From assembly GCA_963717195.1 (NCBI GenBank), contig CAVQVR010000006.1:372001-436000 (forward strand): a DNA stretch of 64,000 nucleotides, read 5' to 3'. Position numbers and translations under genes: made by a program. Source of the DNA: JACDAE01 sp963717195 (GTDB lineage: Bacteria; Chloroflexota; Ktedonobacteria; Ktedonobacterales; Ktedonobacteraceae). Under the pieces are notes generated by a model. That model saw only the letters and a list, made by a program, of their open reading frames with translations, was not told the DNA's origin and searched no databases. Each line of letters begins with the position of its first letter. The stretch's first letter is position 1. Shown here one piece after another: positions 56,825-64,000 of the stretch.

Positions 56825-57298
56825 ATGGCACGAGAAGAATTTCCTATCGAACAGCAACTGCGAAAAGATATAGTGAATGCGCAGAAAGCACGCGATCAAT
56901 CCCGCCTTGATACATTACGTATGGCACTGGGCGCAATACATAACCTTGAGGTCGCACGTACCGACCGCAAAAATCCTGAGTATGGCCAGCCCCTGACTGA
57001 AGCCGATGCATTGAAAGTATTGGAGCAGGAAATTAAAAAGCGGAACCAGGCCATTCCGCTGTATAAACAGGGCGGGCGCAACGATCTGGTAGAAAAAGAA
57101 CAGCACGAACTGGATATATTGCAGGCATACGTGCAGGCTGGACAACTCAGCGACGACGATATCCGCACCATTGTCACGCACTTAATCGCGGACAATGGCA
57201 AAGATTTCCGCAAGGTGATGCCCCTCGCCTCCAAAGAAACGCGAGGCCGTGCTGATGGAAAACGCGTCAACACCATTGTGCGCGAGATGACTCAATAG
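56825..57298 (+). CDS. YqeY/GatB-like domain protein
   Basis: 157 residues of the YqeY family, a free-standing version of the tRNA-binding tail of GatB: IEQQLRKDIVNAQKARDQSR, LRMALGAIHNLEV, VLEQEIKKRNQAIPLYKQGG, and the end KDFRKVMPLASKETRGRADG. Exact role unsettled; it probably touches tRNA. CGAGGAGC precedes the ATG. Facing a DUF4388-like gene, with a hairpin between. Confidence 0.9.
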   Translation: MAREEFPIEQQLRKDIVNAQKARDQSRLDTLRMALGAIHNLEVARTDRKNPEYGQPLTEADALKVLEQEIKKRNQAIPLYKQGGRNDLVEKEQHELDILQAYVQAGQLSDDDIRTIVTHLIADNGKDFRKVMPLASKETRGRADGKRVNTIVREMTQ

Positions 57299-57332
57299 GG
57301 TTCATGGTTCTCTTCCATCTGAAGCACATCGT

Positions 57333-57360
57333 CTCTCGTCGCACTCTGCTGTGACGAGAG
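57333..57360. terminator. Hairpin between convergent genes
   Basis: CTCTCGTC (57333-57340) pairs with GACGAGAG (57353-57360) in the 68-base gap between yqeY and the DUF4388-like gene. No T run on either side, so a weak bidirectional terminator at best. Confidence 0.4.
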
Positions 57361-57366
57361 GCACAT

Positions 57367-58167
57367 TCAGGAGCTACGGCCAGAAAATAACTGATTATCC
57401 ACCTGAAATACACCCATATCCTCCAGGACAGGACCAATCTCCTTGAGCGCCCGCACAATCAACCGATGGGCCTCCCGCGTGCCGATAACAGGAGAACAAA
57501 AACCTTGACAGGCCGTAATCAGAGCGGTAAACCCTTTGAACAATTCCTCGCGCGACATCCGATCAAGGAACGAACGATCAACTACCTGCAGGTACCCATC
57601 CGAGGCAATCTGCAAACTGGCAAAAGCAGGAAACGTAGAGGCACAATCATCAAGGATACCGCCCAATACCTTTAACCCTTGCCCCGGACCTACCAGACGC
57701 CCAACGGCCAGAGAAACACGACGCGTCCCCTCGATAAGTACTTGCCATTCCCAGGGAGCAATAAGCTGTTGGCCTTCATCGACCGCAACAATATGACTAT
57801 CAATAATCTTCGGCAACTGAGGAAGCGTCACAAGCCCCTGCTGATGAAGATGCACCAGCACCTCATCGAGAAAGCGCTCATACTCGCTCCCAATAATTTC
57901 ATCATCCGTCGTAATACCACGATCAAAGTGGATAAACGCATGCCTCCATTCTCGCAATTCGTGCAAAATCAAGCGAGCATCACCACGATTACCAACGACC
58001 TGCGCCAACTTACCTGCACGAAAATAGAAATGGGCTATACTAAAGCGCTCTGTATTACGAAGCGTGAGACGACCAAACGTCCGCATTCGTCTGACCTGCT
58101 GCACAATATTGGCAAGGTCTTGCAATGAACCTTGCCACGCAGGGCCGAAAAGGTTTGCTTGGGGCAC
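57367..58167 (-). CDS. DUF4388-like (PATAN-type) protein
   Basis: 266 residues. The first 90 resemble DUF4388: the LFGPAWQGSLQDLANIVQQV helix, FGRLTLRNTERFSIAHFYFR strands and GDARLILHELREWRHAFIHF. This fold is known from cyanobacterial and myxobacterial signalling proteins. The second half (about 135-265) is a separate alpha/beta domain (RVSLAVGRLVGPGQGLKVLG, ASDGYLQVVDRSFLDRMSRE) that I do not recognise; roadblock-like is a guess. GTG start at 58167 after AAAGG. Monocistronic. Confidence 0.65.
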   Translation of the reverse strand: MPQANLFGPAWQGSLQDLANIVQQVRRMRTFGRLTLRNTERFSIAHFYFRAGKLAQVVGNRGDARLILHELREWRHAFIHFDRGITTDDEIIGSEYERFLDEVLVHLHQQGLVTLPQLPKIIDSHIVAVDEGQQLIAPWEWQVLIEGTRRVSLAVGRLVGPGQGLKVLGGILDDCASTFPAFASLQIASDGYLQVVDRSFLDRMSREELFKGFTALITACQGFCSPVIGTREAHRLIVRALKEIGPVLEDMGVFQVDNQLFSGRSS

Positions 58168-58269
58168 AACACGTTACCTTTAACCTGGCTTACCAGGCAA
58201 CATCTAATAAATACAACGAGTAAGGTACAAAAATGAGCACATCGTAGAATGATGATACAAAGAAGCACC

Positions 58270-59004
58270 TCACTCTGTCAAGCCACTAGAATTATTGGGT
58301 AGAGTAGGAGCATCCCTTTGTGGATACCCGCTTCTAGAATTATTGGGTAGAGTAGGAGCATCCCCTTGTGGGTGCCCGCGTGCCTCATCGGGAAGTGGGC
58401 ACCCACAAGGGGATGCTCCTACTAACTGATACGCCTGATGACAAAACTCGCACCATCCTACCACCTTCCCATCCTCCTGTTGCTCCACTGTCGAGAAACG
58501 ACGTGCGCAACGACATACATAGCCATGCACACGAGCGGGATTACCAAAAACCAGAGCATGGGCTGGCACATCTTTTGTCACAACCGCACCAGCACCAATC
58601 AGCGCGAACTTGCCAATAGTCACACCACAGACGATCACCGCGCCAGCACCAATAGAGGCTCCATAACACACGAGCGTGGGCGTCACTTCCCAATCATCAG
58701 CGCTTTTTAGCTTGCCATCAGGAGTGATCGCACGCGGGAACATATCATTGGTAAAACACACATGAGGGCCAACGAAAACGCCATCTTCAATCGTCACTCC
58801 TTCAAAAACAGAGACATGATTCTGAATTTTCACGCGCGAACCGATACGTACATGCGACTCAACATACACCCCTTTTCCAATGTTACACATCTCACCGATC
58901 TGTGCCTGCGCACGCACATGCGCCTGACGCCAGATACGTGTCCCCTCACCAACCTGCGCTCCAGCTTCAACCTCAGCAGAAGGATGAACATAAAAGTTCT
59001 CCAT
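58270..59004 (-). CDS. Left-handed beta-helix acyltransferase with repeat-derived tail
   Basis: 244 residues from ATG 59004 (AGGAGGT upstream). The core (1-145) is a hexapeptide-repeat acyltransferase, like the N-acetyltransferases of UDP-2,3-diamino sugars (WlbB type): VHPSAEVEAGAQVGEGTRIW, KIQNHVSVFEGVTIEDGVFV, IGAGAVIVCGVTIGKFALIG, AGAVVTKDVPAHALVFGNPA. A small four-cysteine element follows (CRCARRF ... GWCEFCHQ). From about residue 193 the sequence is encoded by the repeat at 58284: PQGDAPTLPNNS and again PQRDAPTLPNNSS. That tail has no family counterpart and is probably disordered. Sugar acylation for surface polysaccharide is inferred. Confidence 0.85.
   Translation of the reverse strand: MENFYVHPSAEVEAGAQVGEGTRIWRQAHVRAQAQIGEMCNIGKGVYVESHVRIGSRVKIQNHVSVFEGVTIEDGVFVGPHVCFTNDMFPRAITPDGKLKSADDWEVTPTLVCYGASIGAGAVIVCGVTIGKFALIGAGAVVTKDVPAHALVFGNPARVHGYVCRCARRFSTVEQQEDGKVVGWCEFCHQAYQLVGASPCGCPLPDEARGHPQGDAPTLPNNSRSGYPQRDAPTLPNNSSGLTE
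58284..58423. repeat. Repeat element encoding the tail of the acyltransferase
   Basis: A 50-base direct repeat (CTAGAATTATTGGGTAGAGT at 58284 and 58334) is followed by an inverted pair: AGTAGGAGCATCCCCTTGTG and onward (58351-58377) and its exact 27-bp complement at 58397-58423. It belongs to the TAGGAGC/GCTCCTA family. The facing gene reads through the whole element. Confidence 0.85.
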
Positions 59005-59032
59005 GACCAACTTACCTCCTGAGCAACCAATC

Positions 59033-59443
59033 TCACTTTTCAAAATAATCCTGATAGTGGGATATGAGAAACAACAGCATAGAGCGTTGTTGAAGGGTAT
59101 AATAGAGCGCTAAACTATCAGTAGGAGCATAATGAGCATACTCCATACGCTCTATACGACGAATAAGCAAACGCATTCGCACCGGATCAATAAGTACAGG
59201 AAAGATAGTACGCCCGGTCAACGTACTGAGTATATTCAATATACAGGTATTCTCGGGCTCTGTAATAGCTACAGTTAGTATACTCTGGTCCCCCCCAATG
59301 ACCACACACTGATGGCGTTTCATTACGGCAACTGGCAAAAGACGGCGATACCGTCCCGGTATACGTCGTAACGTCCACAATCTTGAAATCATAGCATCTG
59401 GTAATCCATAATTAATCAGCTTTTCCCTCTTCCTATCTGGCAT
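59033..59443 (-). CDS. Orphan MshEN/GspE N-terminal-like domain protein
   Basis: About 136 residues. The segment RRLLPVAVMKRHQCVVIGGD, QSILTVAITEPENTCILNIL and IFPVLIDPVRMRLLIRRIER matches the N-terminal domain of type II secretion/type IV pilus ATPases (some bind cyclic di-GMP), but no ATPase domain follows. A start near 59443 (MPDRKREKLI) has a purine-rich site; a longer frame from 59527 adds a hydrophobic stretch. Its stop lies 29 bases before the acyltransferase start, so both may be co-transcribed. Confidence 0.6.
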   Translation of the reverse strand: MPDRKREKLINYGLPDAMISRLWTLRRIPGRYRRLLPVAVMKRHQCVVIGGDQSILTVAITEPENTCILNILSTLTGRTIFPVLIDPVRMRLLIRRIERMEYAHYAPTDSLALYYTLQQRSMLLFLISHYQDYFEK

Positions 59444-59639
59444 AACCCGCACGAATCTCCTTTTCCTCAGGCAAGTATCTCTATACAGAATAAGCCAGCA
59501 ATGTGCAAATAAGATAGTAAAACACATAGAGATACGTATAAAAGAAGGAAGAATGGATAGAGAATTTTATACGGAAAGCATCTTGAGCATCCCAGAGGAA
59601 ATTTTCTCGGGGTCAGCATTCTTCGAGAGGAAAACAGCC

Positions 59640-59673
59640 GGAAGAGGCGTAGGGTCATCCCTACGCCTCTTCC
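59640..59673 (-). terminator. Perfect 15-bp hairpin after the OmpR-type gene
   Basis: GGAAGAGGCGTAGGG (59640-59654) and its exact complement (59659-59673) around TCAT. It lies 31 bases past the regulator stop. GTTTTCC follows on the minus strand, giving a modest T run. Confidence 0.6.
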
Positions 59674-59703
59674 ATTTATTGAATTTATGAGATACAAAAG
59701 AGG

Positions 59704-60444
59704 TTACATGGAGACAACCCGTAATGGGCGAGGCGCATCTTTCGTATCTACCTCTTCACCCGGGCGACGGATGAGCGTATATCCCACCCCTGGTACCGTA
59801 AGAATATATCGAGGATTACTGAAATCAGGCTCAACCTTCTGACGCAGATGACGTATATGGGCTTTTATCAATCCAGCGTCTCCCTCCCCATCATAGCCCC
59901 ATACATGAGTCACAATTTGATTGGCTGTACACACATCATTTGCACTAATAGCAAGCAAGTGGAGAAGCTTACTTTCCGTCGGCGTCAGACGCATCGTTTT
60001 TCCATGAACCGTCACTTCGTTATGAAGCGAATCAATGCAAATAGGACCAACCGTCACGATGGAAGAAGGTCGCCGCTCCAGACTAGAACGAGCCCTTCGG
60101 CTTACCGCCCGAATACGTGCCAGCAATTGAGAGGGAAAGAACGGCTTGCGCAGGTAATCATCAGCCCCAGACTCCAGACAACGTACCTCATCCCGCACAT
60201 CCTTCTCGTCAGTCACCACGAGAACCAGCGCATCATGCTTATTGCGTAATTCGCGACACATGGTCAGCATGTCTACATCCTTGAGTGCTGTATCCATAAT
60301 CACGATATCAGGTCGCTGTTCTATCCACTCGCTTCTGGCTCTCTCAGCCGTATAGGCACGATATACCTCATAACCAAGCGTCTTGAGCCAACTTGTGAGC
60401 ATCTCGACAAGATCGCGATCACTATCAACGACCAGTAACTTCAT
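59704..60444 (-). CDS. OmpR/PhoB-family response regulator
   Basis: 246 residues. Receiver domain: LLVVDSDRDLVEML (acidic pocket D8 and D10, with the usual second aspartate shifted), acceptor aspartate in IVIMDTALKDVDML, and switch lysine in YLRKPFFPSQLLAR. The winged-helix DNA-binding domain is standard: VHGKTMRLTPTESKLLHLLA, HVWGYDGEGDAGLIKAHIRH, LRQKVEPDFSNPRYILTVPG, VGYTLIRR. It binds promoters after phosphorylation. No histidine kinase gene adjoins it; the PAS kinase at 55.4 kb is the nearest. The terminator follows. Confidence 0.92.
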   Translation of the reverse strand: MKLLVVDSDRDLVEMLTSWLKTLGYEVYRAYTAERARSEWIEQRPDIVIMDTALKDVDMLTMCRELRNKHDALVLVVTDEKDVRDEVRCLESGADDYLRKPFFPSQLLARIRAVSRRARSSLERRPSSIVTVGPICIDSLHNEVTVHGKTMRLTPTESKLLHLLAISANDVCTANQIVTHVWGYDGEGDAGLIKAHIRHLRQKVEPDFSNPRYILTVPGVGYTLIRRPGEEVDTKDAPRPLRVVSM

Positions 60445-61133
60445 AGTAGTTCCTCTCTACTCGTAAATCCATTACATTATGCTTTACTTATTATATCGAC
60501 GCATGCTTATCTCTTCCCCTACAAGACTCTAGATCGTACCGGCCGCAGCGAAATATTTCGTAGTCCCCAACAATATCACCACGCCAAATAGACCTATAAC
60601 GGCGAACCTCATCCTTCCTGAAAGGTGGAAAGATATAAATGTGTCAATATATGCCCCACAGCATACGAAGAACACTGTCTGAACTGGCATTCCAAACAGA
60701 ACAGAGGCATATACGCTCTCTCTCTGGCATTACACTTGAGCGCATAGCTCTGTAAACTACTAAGTAAATGTATACTCTTCCCTCTACAGTATACACTCAG
60801 ATAACGTCTACAACTTCATATTGTATTACACTTTCCAACCATACAAAAAAAATTGAACCAATCGGGCTACTCTATTCAGAATTTAGCAATGTTCTACTAG
60901 ATACTATAACCCGCAGATCAGTAAATTTCAATAAAATCAGCAGGTAAAACCTCACAATCCATAGAATATACTCAATCCCTTTGATGAGATGCACATTTTC
61001 CATTGGTATTTTATATACGGCCAGCATTTTATTTTTTCGAGGATGAATTGCGAGCTTTCTTCTATAAGAAATTTACCCGATCTGCGGCAAGAATACCCCT
61101 GGTTTCAGCCAGAAGGTACTCCCACAGAAGTTG
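60445..61133. other. AT-rich gap without recognised gene
   Basis: About 690 bases. I see no convincing gene, repeat element or RNA. It has a small CGAAATATTTCG palindrome near 60549 and must hold the promoter of the OmpR-type regulator. A frame at 60989-61273 runs antisense through the next gene and has no family features. Confidence 0.6.
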
Positions 61134-61574
61134 TTAAAGGGTCACAAGCAAACCTACACCAATGCCAAGCAATCCACCTGCGAAGACCTGGATCGGCGTA
61201 TGACCTATTAATTCACGCAGGCGCTTCTCGGCAAAAGGATGTCCTTGAAATGCTTCATCAATCATCTGATTGAGGATTCGGGCCTGGATGCTTACAGCCC
61301 GCCGTACACCTGCCGCATCATACATCACAATGCTTGCCAGCACTACGGTTATGGCAAACGCTACCGAGCCAACCCCGGCCAGCCGCCCGGTCGCAGTGGC
61401 CAGGCCAGTGACGAGTGCCGAATGCGAACTGGGCATCCCTCCCGACGAAACAAGGCGCCCAATAACCAGTTTCCTTTGTTTAAACAGTTCATAAATTGTC
61501 TTTGTCACCTGCGCAATGGCCCAGGCTAGAAACGCTGCCAGCAAGGCACGATTCTCGAAAAGTGTGGTATTCAT
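61134..61574 (-). CDS. Divergent PAP2 family (YuiD/DUF212) membrane protein
   Basis: 146 residues, about four membrane helices. The conserved block is LVSSGGMPSSHSALVTGLAT, the phosphatase-like signature of this family (GGMPSSHSA), followed by MYDAAGVRRAVSIQARILNQ and the end LRELIGHTPIQVFAGGLLGI. It resembles acid phosphatases but lacks their full triad, so activity is uncertain. In several lineages YuiD sits with xse or isoprenoid genes, as here. It starts 13 bases after xseB, in the same operon. Confidence 0.92.
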   Translation of the reverse strand: MNTTLFENRALLAAFLAWAIAQVTKTIYELFKQRKLVIGRLVSSGGMPSSHSALVTGLATATGRLAGVGSVAFAITVVLASIVMYDAAGVRRAVSIQARILNQMIDEAFQGHPFAEKRLRELIGHTPIQVFAGGLLGIGVGLLVTL

Positions 61575-61586
61575 AAACGTCCCCTT

Positions 61587-61808
61587 CTAGAGGTCAAGGG
61601 GCTGTATCGACAGCGTACCGGCACTATTAACGCTTAACTGTTGAACGCTTAATTCTGCTTTTTGCAAGAGTTCATTACAATACTGCGCCAATTTCATACC
61701 ATCTTGATAATATTGTAACGCGCTCTCAAGCGGCATCTGCCCATCTTGCAATGCAGCTATTGCAGCTTCAAGTTGCGCGAATGCTTCTTCAAATGTCAAC
61801 TCTTCCAT
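61587..61808 (-). CDS. xseB: Exodeoxyribonuclease VII small subunit
   Basis: 73 residues, a helical hairpin: LTFEEAFAQLEAAIAALQDG, MPLESALQYYQDGMKLAQYC, NELLQKAELSVQQL. This is the canonical XseB pattern. It binds XseA to make the single-strand-specific nuclease used in repair. It begins 20 bases after xseA. Confidence 0.95.
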   Translation of the reverse strand: MEELTFEEAFAQLEAAIAALQDGQMPLESALQYYQDGMKLAQYCNELLQKAELSVQQLSVNSAGTLSIQPLDL

Positions 61809-61828
61809 TTTTCTCTTCCCACCTTCAC

Positions 61829-63049
61829 CTAAGGACGAACTTCGACCGGAATATGACCATCCTGTACCTGGATGGTTAATTGATCACCGCTTTGCACCTG
61901 CTGCACGCTACTGACGATACTCTTATCCCCTTCTCGGCGCACTACAGCATAACCGCGTGCAATTGTGAGCAGAGGACTTAAAGAATGAAGCTGTAATGCG
62001 ACTCCCCGTAGCCGTTCGCTACGCAGCGAAATGCTATGCTGCACATGCATCTGCAATCGTTCGGTAGCCTCGTCAAGTTGTTGTCGATGACCATTAATTA
62101 GAGTAAGCGGACTTACGCGCCGGAGGTCGTGCCGCTCCTGCTCCAACTGATCGCTAAGATCGTAGAGACGCTCTCGCATCACATCGCTCAAGAGTTGTTG
62201 CTTTTCCACTACATCCACACGCCACGCCTCAATATCAGGAACGGCTGCCGTAGCCGCTGCAGTCGGCGTGGATGCACGATGGTCCGCGACAAAATCAGCT
62301 ATCGTGAAATCTGTTTCATGACCTACTCCACTGATCACTGGAATACGCGAACGAGCTATTGCACGCGCCACCACCTCTTCGTTGAATGCCCAAAGCTCTT
62401 CTATTGAGCCTCCACCACGCCCAACGAGAATTACTTCGACCTCTCCATGTTCATTCAGCAGATCCAGCGCGGCTGCAATTGAAGCCGCTGCCTCGTCTCC
62501 CTGCACTTGTGCAGGAGAGATTACCACCTGGGTGAGCGGATATCTTGTACGCAACACACGTAGCATATCACGTAGCGCGGCTGCCTGCAGCGAAGTGACG
62601 ATACCGATCATAGCGGGTTGAAGGGGTAGTGGTCGCTTCCGCTCGGCATCAAAAAGTCCCTCTGCCGCAAGACGTGCTTTGAGTTGCTCGAAGCGTTGAA
62701 AGAGCGCTCCCTCACCTATCAATTTGACGCTTTCAGCATAGAACTGCACCTTCCCATCGCGCGGATAAAAGGCCACACGACCGTTCACTGCCACGGCCAT
62801 ACCATTACGCAATTCAGGCGCAGAGGAACGCATGCGTGAGTACTTGAAAAATACGCAGGGTATCTGGGCATCCCCTTCTTTCAAGGTGAAATAGCAATGA
62901 CCCGAAGGATAGGTTTTGCAGTTAGAGACCTCACCATGCACCCATATATTTTGCAAGATGTCATTTGTCTCCAACAGCTCTTTCAGATACAGAGCAAGTC
63001 CCGCAACACTGATAACAGAGGAAGCATCCAGGTCATCTGGCAGATACAT
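61829..63049 (-). CDS. xseA: Exodeoxyribonuclease VII large subunit
   Basis: 406 residues. The N-terminal OB domain (VISVAGLALYLKELLETNDI, WVHGEVSNCKTYPSGHCYFT, LKEGDAQIPCVFFKYSRMRS) is followed by the nuclease core: PLQPAMIGIVTSLQAAALRD, EVILVGRGGGSIEELWAFNE, VISGVGHETDFTIADFVADH and RASTPTAAATAAVPD. The C-terminal coiled segment that binds XseB is present. Degrades single-stranded DNA from both ends. It lies 5 bases from the accB-like gene. Confidence 0.97.
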   Translation of the reverse strand: MYLPDDLDASSVISVAGLALYLKELLETNDILQNIWVHGEVSNCKTYPSGHCYFTLKEGDAQIPCVFFKYSRMRSSAPELRNGMAVAVNGRVAFYPRDGKVQFYAESVKLIGEGALFQRFEQLKARLAAEGLFDAERKRPLPLQPAMIGIVTSLQAAALRDMLRVLRTRYPLTQVVISPAQVQGDEAAASIAAALDLLNEHGEVEVILVGRGGGSIEELWAFNEEVVARAIARSRIPVISGVGHETDFTIADFVADHRASTPTAAATAAVPDIEAWRVDVVEKQQLLSDVMRERLYDLSDQLEQERHDLRRVSPLTLINGHRQQLDEATERLQMHVQHSISLRSERLRGVALQLHSLSPLLTIARGYAVVRREGDKSIVSSVQQVQSGDQLTIQVQDGHIPVEVRP

Positions 63050-63054
63050 GCCGC

Positions 63055-63579
63055 CTAGACCTCCTCTGAGCTATCGATGGTCATCAAGGGTTGTCCATAC
63101 TCTACAGGCTGTCCATCCTGCACAAAAATTTCGACAACCCGGCCTGCCACATGTGTCTCGACCTCGTTGATTACGTTGAGTGACTGGATTGTTCCCACCA
63201 GCTGATCCACCTTCACAACATCACCCAGGGCAACAAGAGATCCCCCCTTCGGCCTGGCCCAGACGTGAAAGATACCAACGAGCGGCGCTGTAACAGCATG
63301 TTGCGTTTCTTTAGAAGCATCAGAAGCCGTCCCTTTTTGTCCCGCAGGCAGCGCCACCATCATATGTTCGCTACCCTCCGACGCCATCGCTTTGCGTAAG
63401 AGCAGATGTGTCCCCTGCACGCCTTCTCCACCTCGTCTCACCTCGATCTCGGAAACATCGCTTCCATCGAGCAAGCGTACAAGGCGCTGCAATTGTTCGA
63501 TACTTATATTACTGGAGGCTTCAAATTCTCCATTGGAGAGTGCTTCCACCTTGTGGGGATACTGCCTGTTGCCATCCAT
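63055..63579 (-). CDS. BCCP-like (AccB) protein without the biotin lysine
   Basis: 174 residues. The C-terminal biotinyl-lipoyl fold is clear: PLVGIFHVWARPKGGSLVAL, GDVVKVDQLVGTIQSLNVIN, EVETHVAGRVVEIFVQDGQP, VEYGQPLMTI. In AccB the turn reads EAMK, with the lysine carrying biotin. Here it reads QSLN, so asparagine replaces it and no biotin can attach at that place. The N-terminal part (ISIEQLQRLVRLLDGSDVSE, EIEVRRGGEGVQGTHLLLRK) is the usual AccB head. Gene order efp-accB fits, but accC is absent: xseA follows directly. Probably a non-biotin paralogue with a binding or regulatory role. Confidence 0.88.
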   Translation of the reverse strand: MDGNRQYPHKVEALSNGEFEASSNISIEQLQRLVRLLDGSDVSEIEVRRGGEGVQGTHLLLRKAMASEGSEHMMVALPAGQKGTASDASKETQHAVTAPLVGIFHVWARPKGGSLVALGDVVKVDQLVGTIQSLNVINEVETHVAGRVVEIFVQDGQPVEYGQPLMTIDSSEEV

Positions 63580-63712
63580 ATTAACGCTCCTTTAGATAGA
63601 ACAAGTTTTACTACTACGTCTTTTCACGACCCGCTTGATGGTACTTTCATTCAGAATATAAAAAAAGGGCACGAACGGAAATAATCTCCGTAACGCTGCC
63701 CACACTCATCCT

Positions 63713-64000
63713 TCACACACGCTCCACATATGCCCCGGTGGAAGTATTGACGCGAATAAGATCGTCGGTCGTTACGAACAACGGCACGTGCACTACCAGT
63801 CCGGTCTCCGTTGTGGCAGGCTTGGTCCCACCAGTCGCGGTATCACCCTTGTAGCCGGGTTCTGTATAGGTAACGCGCAGAACAATCTTTTCTGGCAGCT
63901 CCACTGAGATTGGCTCATCATTATAACGCACAATATCCAGTTCCAGATTATCAATCAGATAACTGTTAGCATCGCCTAGCTGCTTCTCGGTTAACACGAT
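63713..64000 (-). CDS. efp: Elongation factor P, C-terminal part (cut by window edge)
   Basis: EF-P relieves stalls at polyproline stretches. Only the last 95 residues are in view: the second and third OB domains with LPEKIVLRVTYTEPGYKGDT, ATGGTKPATTETGLVVHVPL and the ending TTDDLIRVNTSTGAYVERV, which is diagnostic (usual form: D x I x V N T x T G E Y). The modified lysine region lies outside. The frame runs open to the edge. First of the efp-accB-xseA-xseB-yuiD cluster, 134 bases before the accB-like gene. Confidence 0.96.
   Translation of the reverse strand: MVLTEKQLGDANSYLIDNLELDIVRYNDEPISVELPEKIVLRVTYTEPGYKGDTATGGTKPATTETGLVVHVPLFVTTDDLIRVNTSTGAYVERV

Noticed and set aside
60989..61273. 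94-codon frame on the plus strand
   Set aside because: It runs antisense through the YuiD-like gene, lacks a ribosome site and shows no domain pattern.
1..64000. tRNA, rRNA, tmRNA and phage genes
   Set aside because: I looked for T-loop GTTCGAATC-type stretches, rRNA-like blocks and integrase or capsid motifs and found none; a covariance search would be needed to be certain.

Overview
The window looks like a stretch of chromosome from a member of the Chloroflexota, most likely class Ktedonobacteria. This is an inference from protein flavour, not from a marker gene: a WXG100 protein, a YukD-like/WD40 fusion, zinc-ribbon TPR membrane proteins, a K+-independent membrane pyrophosphatase next to a CBS-type soluble pyrophosphatase, and a Ktedonobacteria-like winged-helix protein. 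Base composition is near 50% GC and genes lie on both strands in short operons. No rRNA, tRNA, CRISPR array, phage block or complete insertion sequence was recognised.

Layout. 0-7.4 kb: a zinc-ribbon/TPR membrane protein, an smpB-thioesterase-VOC operon, and an MMPL exporter overlapping a CrtC-like lipoprotein. 7.6-15.2 kb: WXG100 protein, a frame-broken membrane/winged-helix protein, acyP, gatC-gatA, a D-Ala-D-Ala carboxypeptidase, a metallophosphoesterase with a huge acidic insert, and pth. 15.2-21.4 kb: a KaiC-like ATPase with a response regulator, a degenerate asparagine-synthetase-like gene, an SHMT-like enzyme and a methyltransferase. 21.5-31.7 kb: GH35 beta-galactosidase, three small dimeric-barrel monooxygenase-like proteins, an amino-acid permease, an APH-like kinase, ligA and a PLD-type lipoprotein. 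31.9-36.1 kb: a pyrophosphate module (hppA, CBS-PPase). 36.4-42.4 kb: YukD-WD40 protein, a broken polyprenyl synthetase, a zinc-binding membrane protein, folP-folC. 43-55 kb: acyl-CoA ligase, an EF-G paralogue, small VOC, LON-domain and HAD proteins, an MBL hydrolase with a P5C dehydrogenase, and an S41 protease. 55.4-64 kb: PAS histidine kinase, yqeY, a DUF4388-like protein, an acyltransferase, a MshEN-domain protein, an OmpR-type regulator, then a housekeeping block (YuiD-like, xseB, xseA, accB-like, efp, the last cut by the window edge).

Two themes run through the window. First, at least fourteen gaps or gene ends carry small palindromic elements whose outer ends read TAGGGGCG or similar. 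Several run into coding sequence and supply stop codons or C-terminal tails. Two other short inverted-repeat elements look like MITEs, one with a clear 10-bp target duplication. Second, nine genes are broken by a single base shift or an in-frame stop, several at homopolymer runs. This points to residual assembly indels more than to decay, although the polyprenyl synthetase has two lesions. The most notable protein-level oddity is an accB-like gene in the classic efp-accB-xse neighbourhood whose biotin-accepting lysine is replaced by asparagine and which has no accC beside it.
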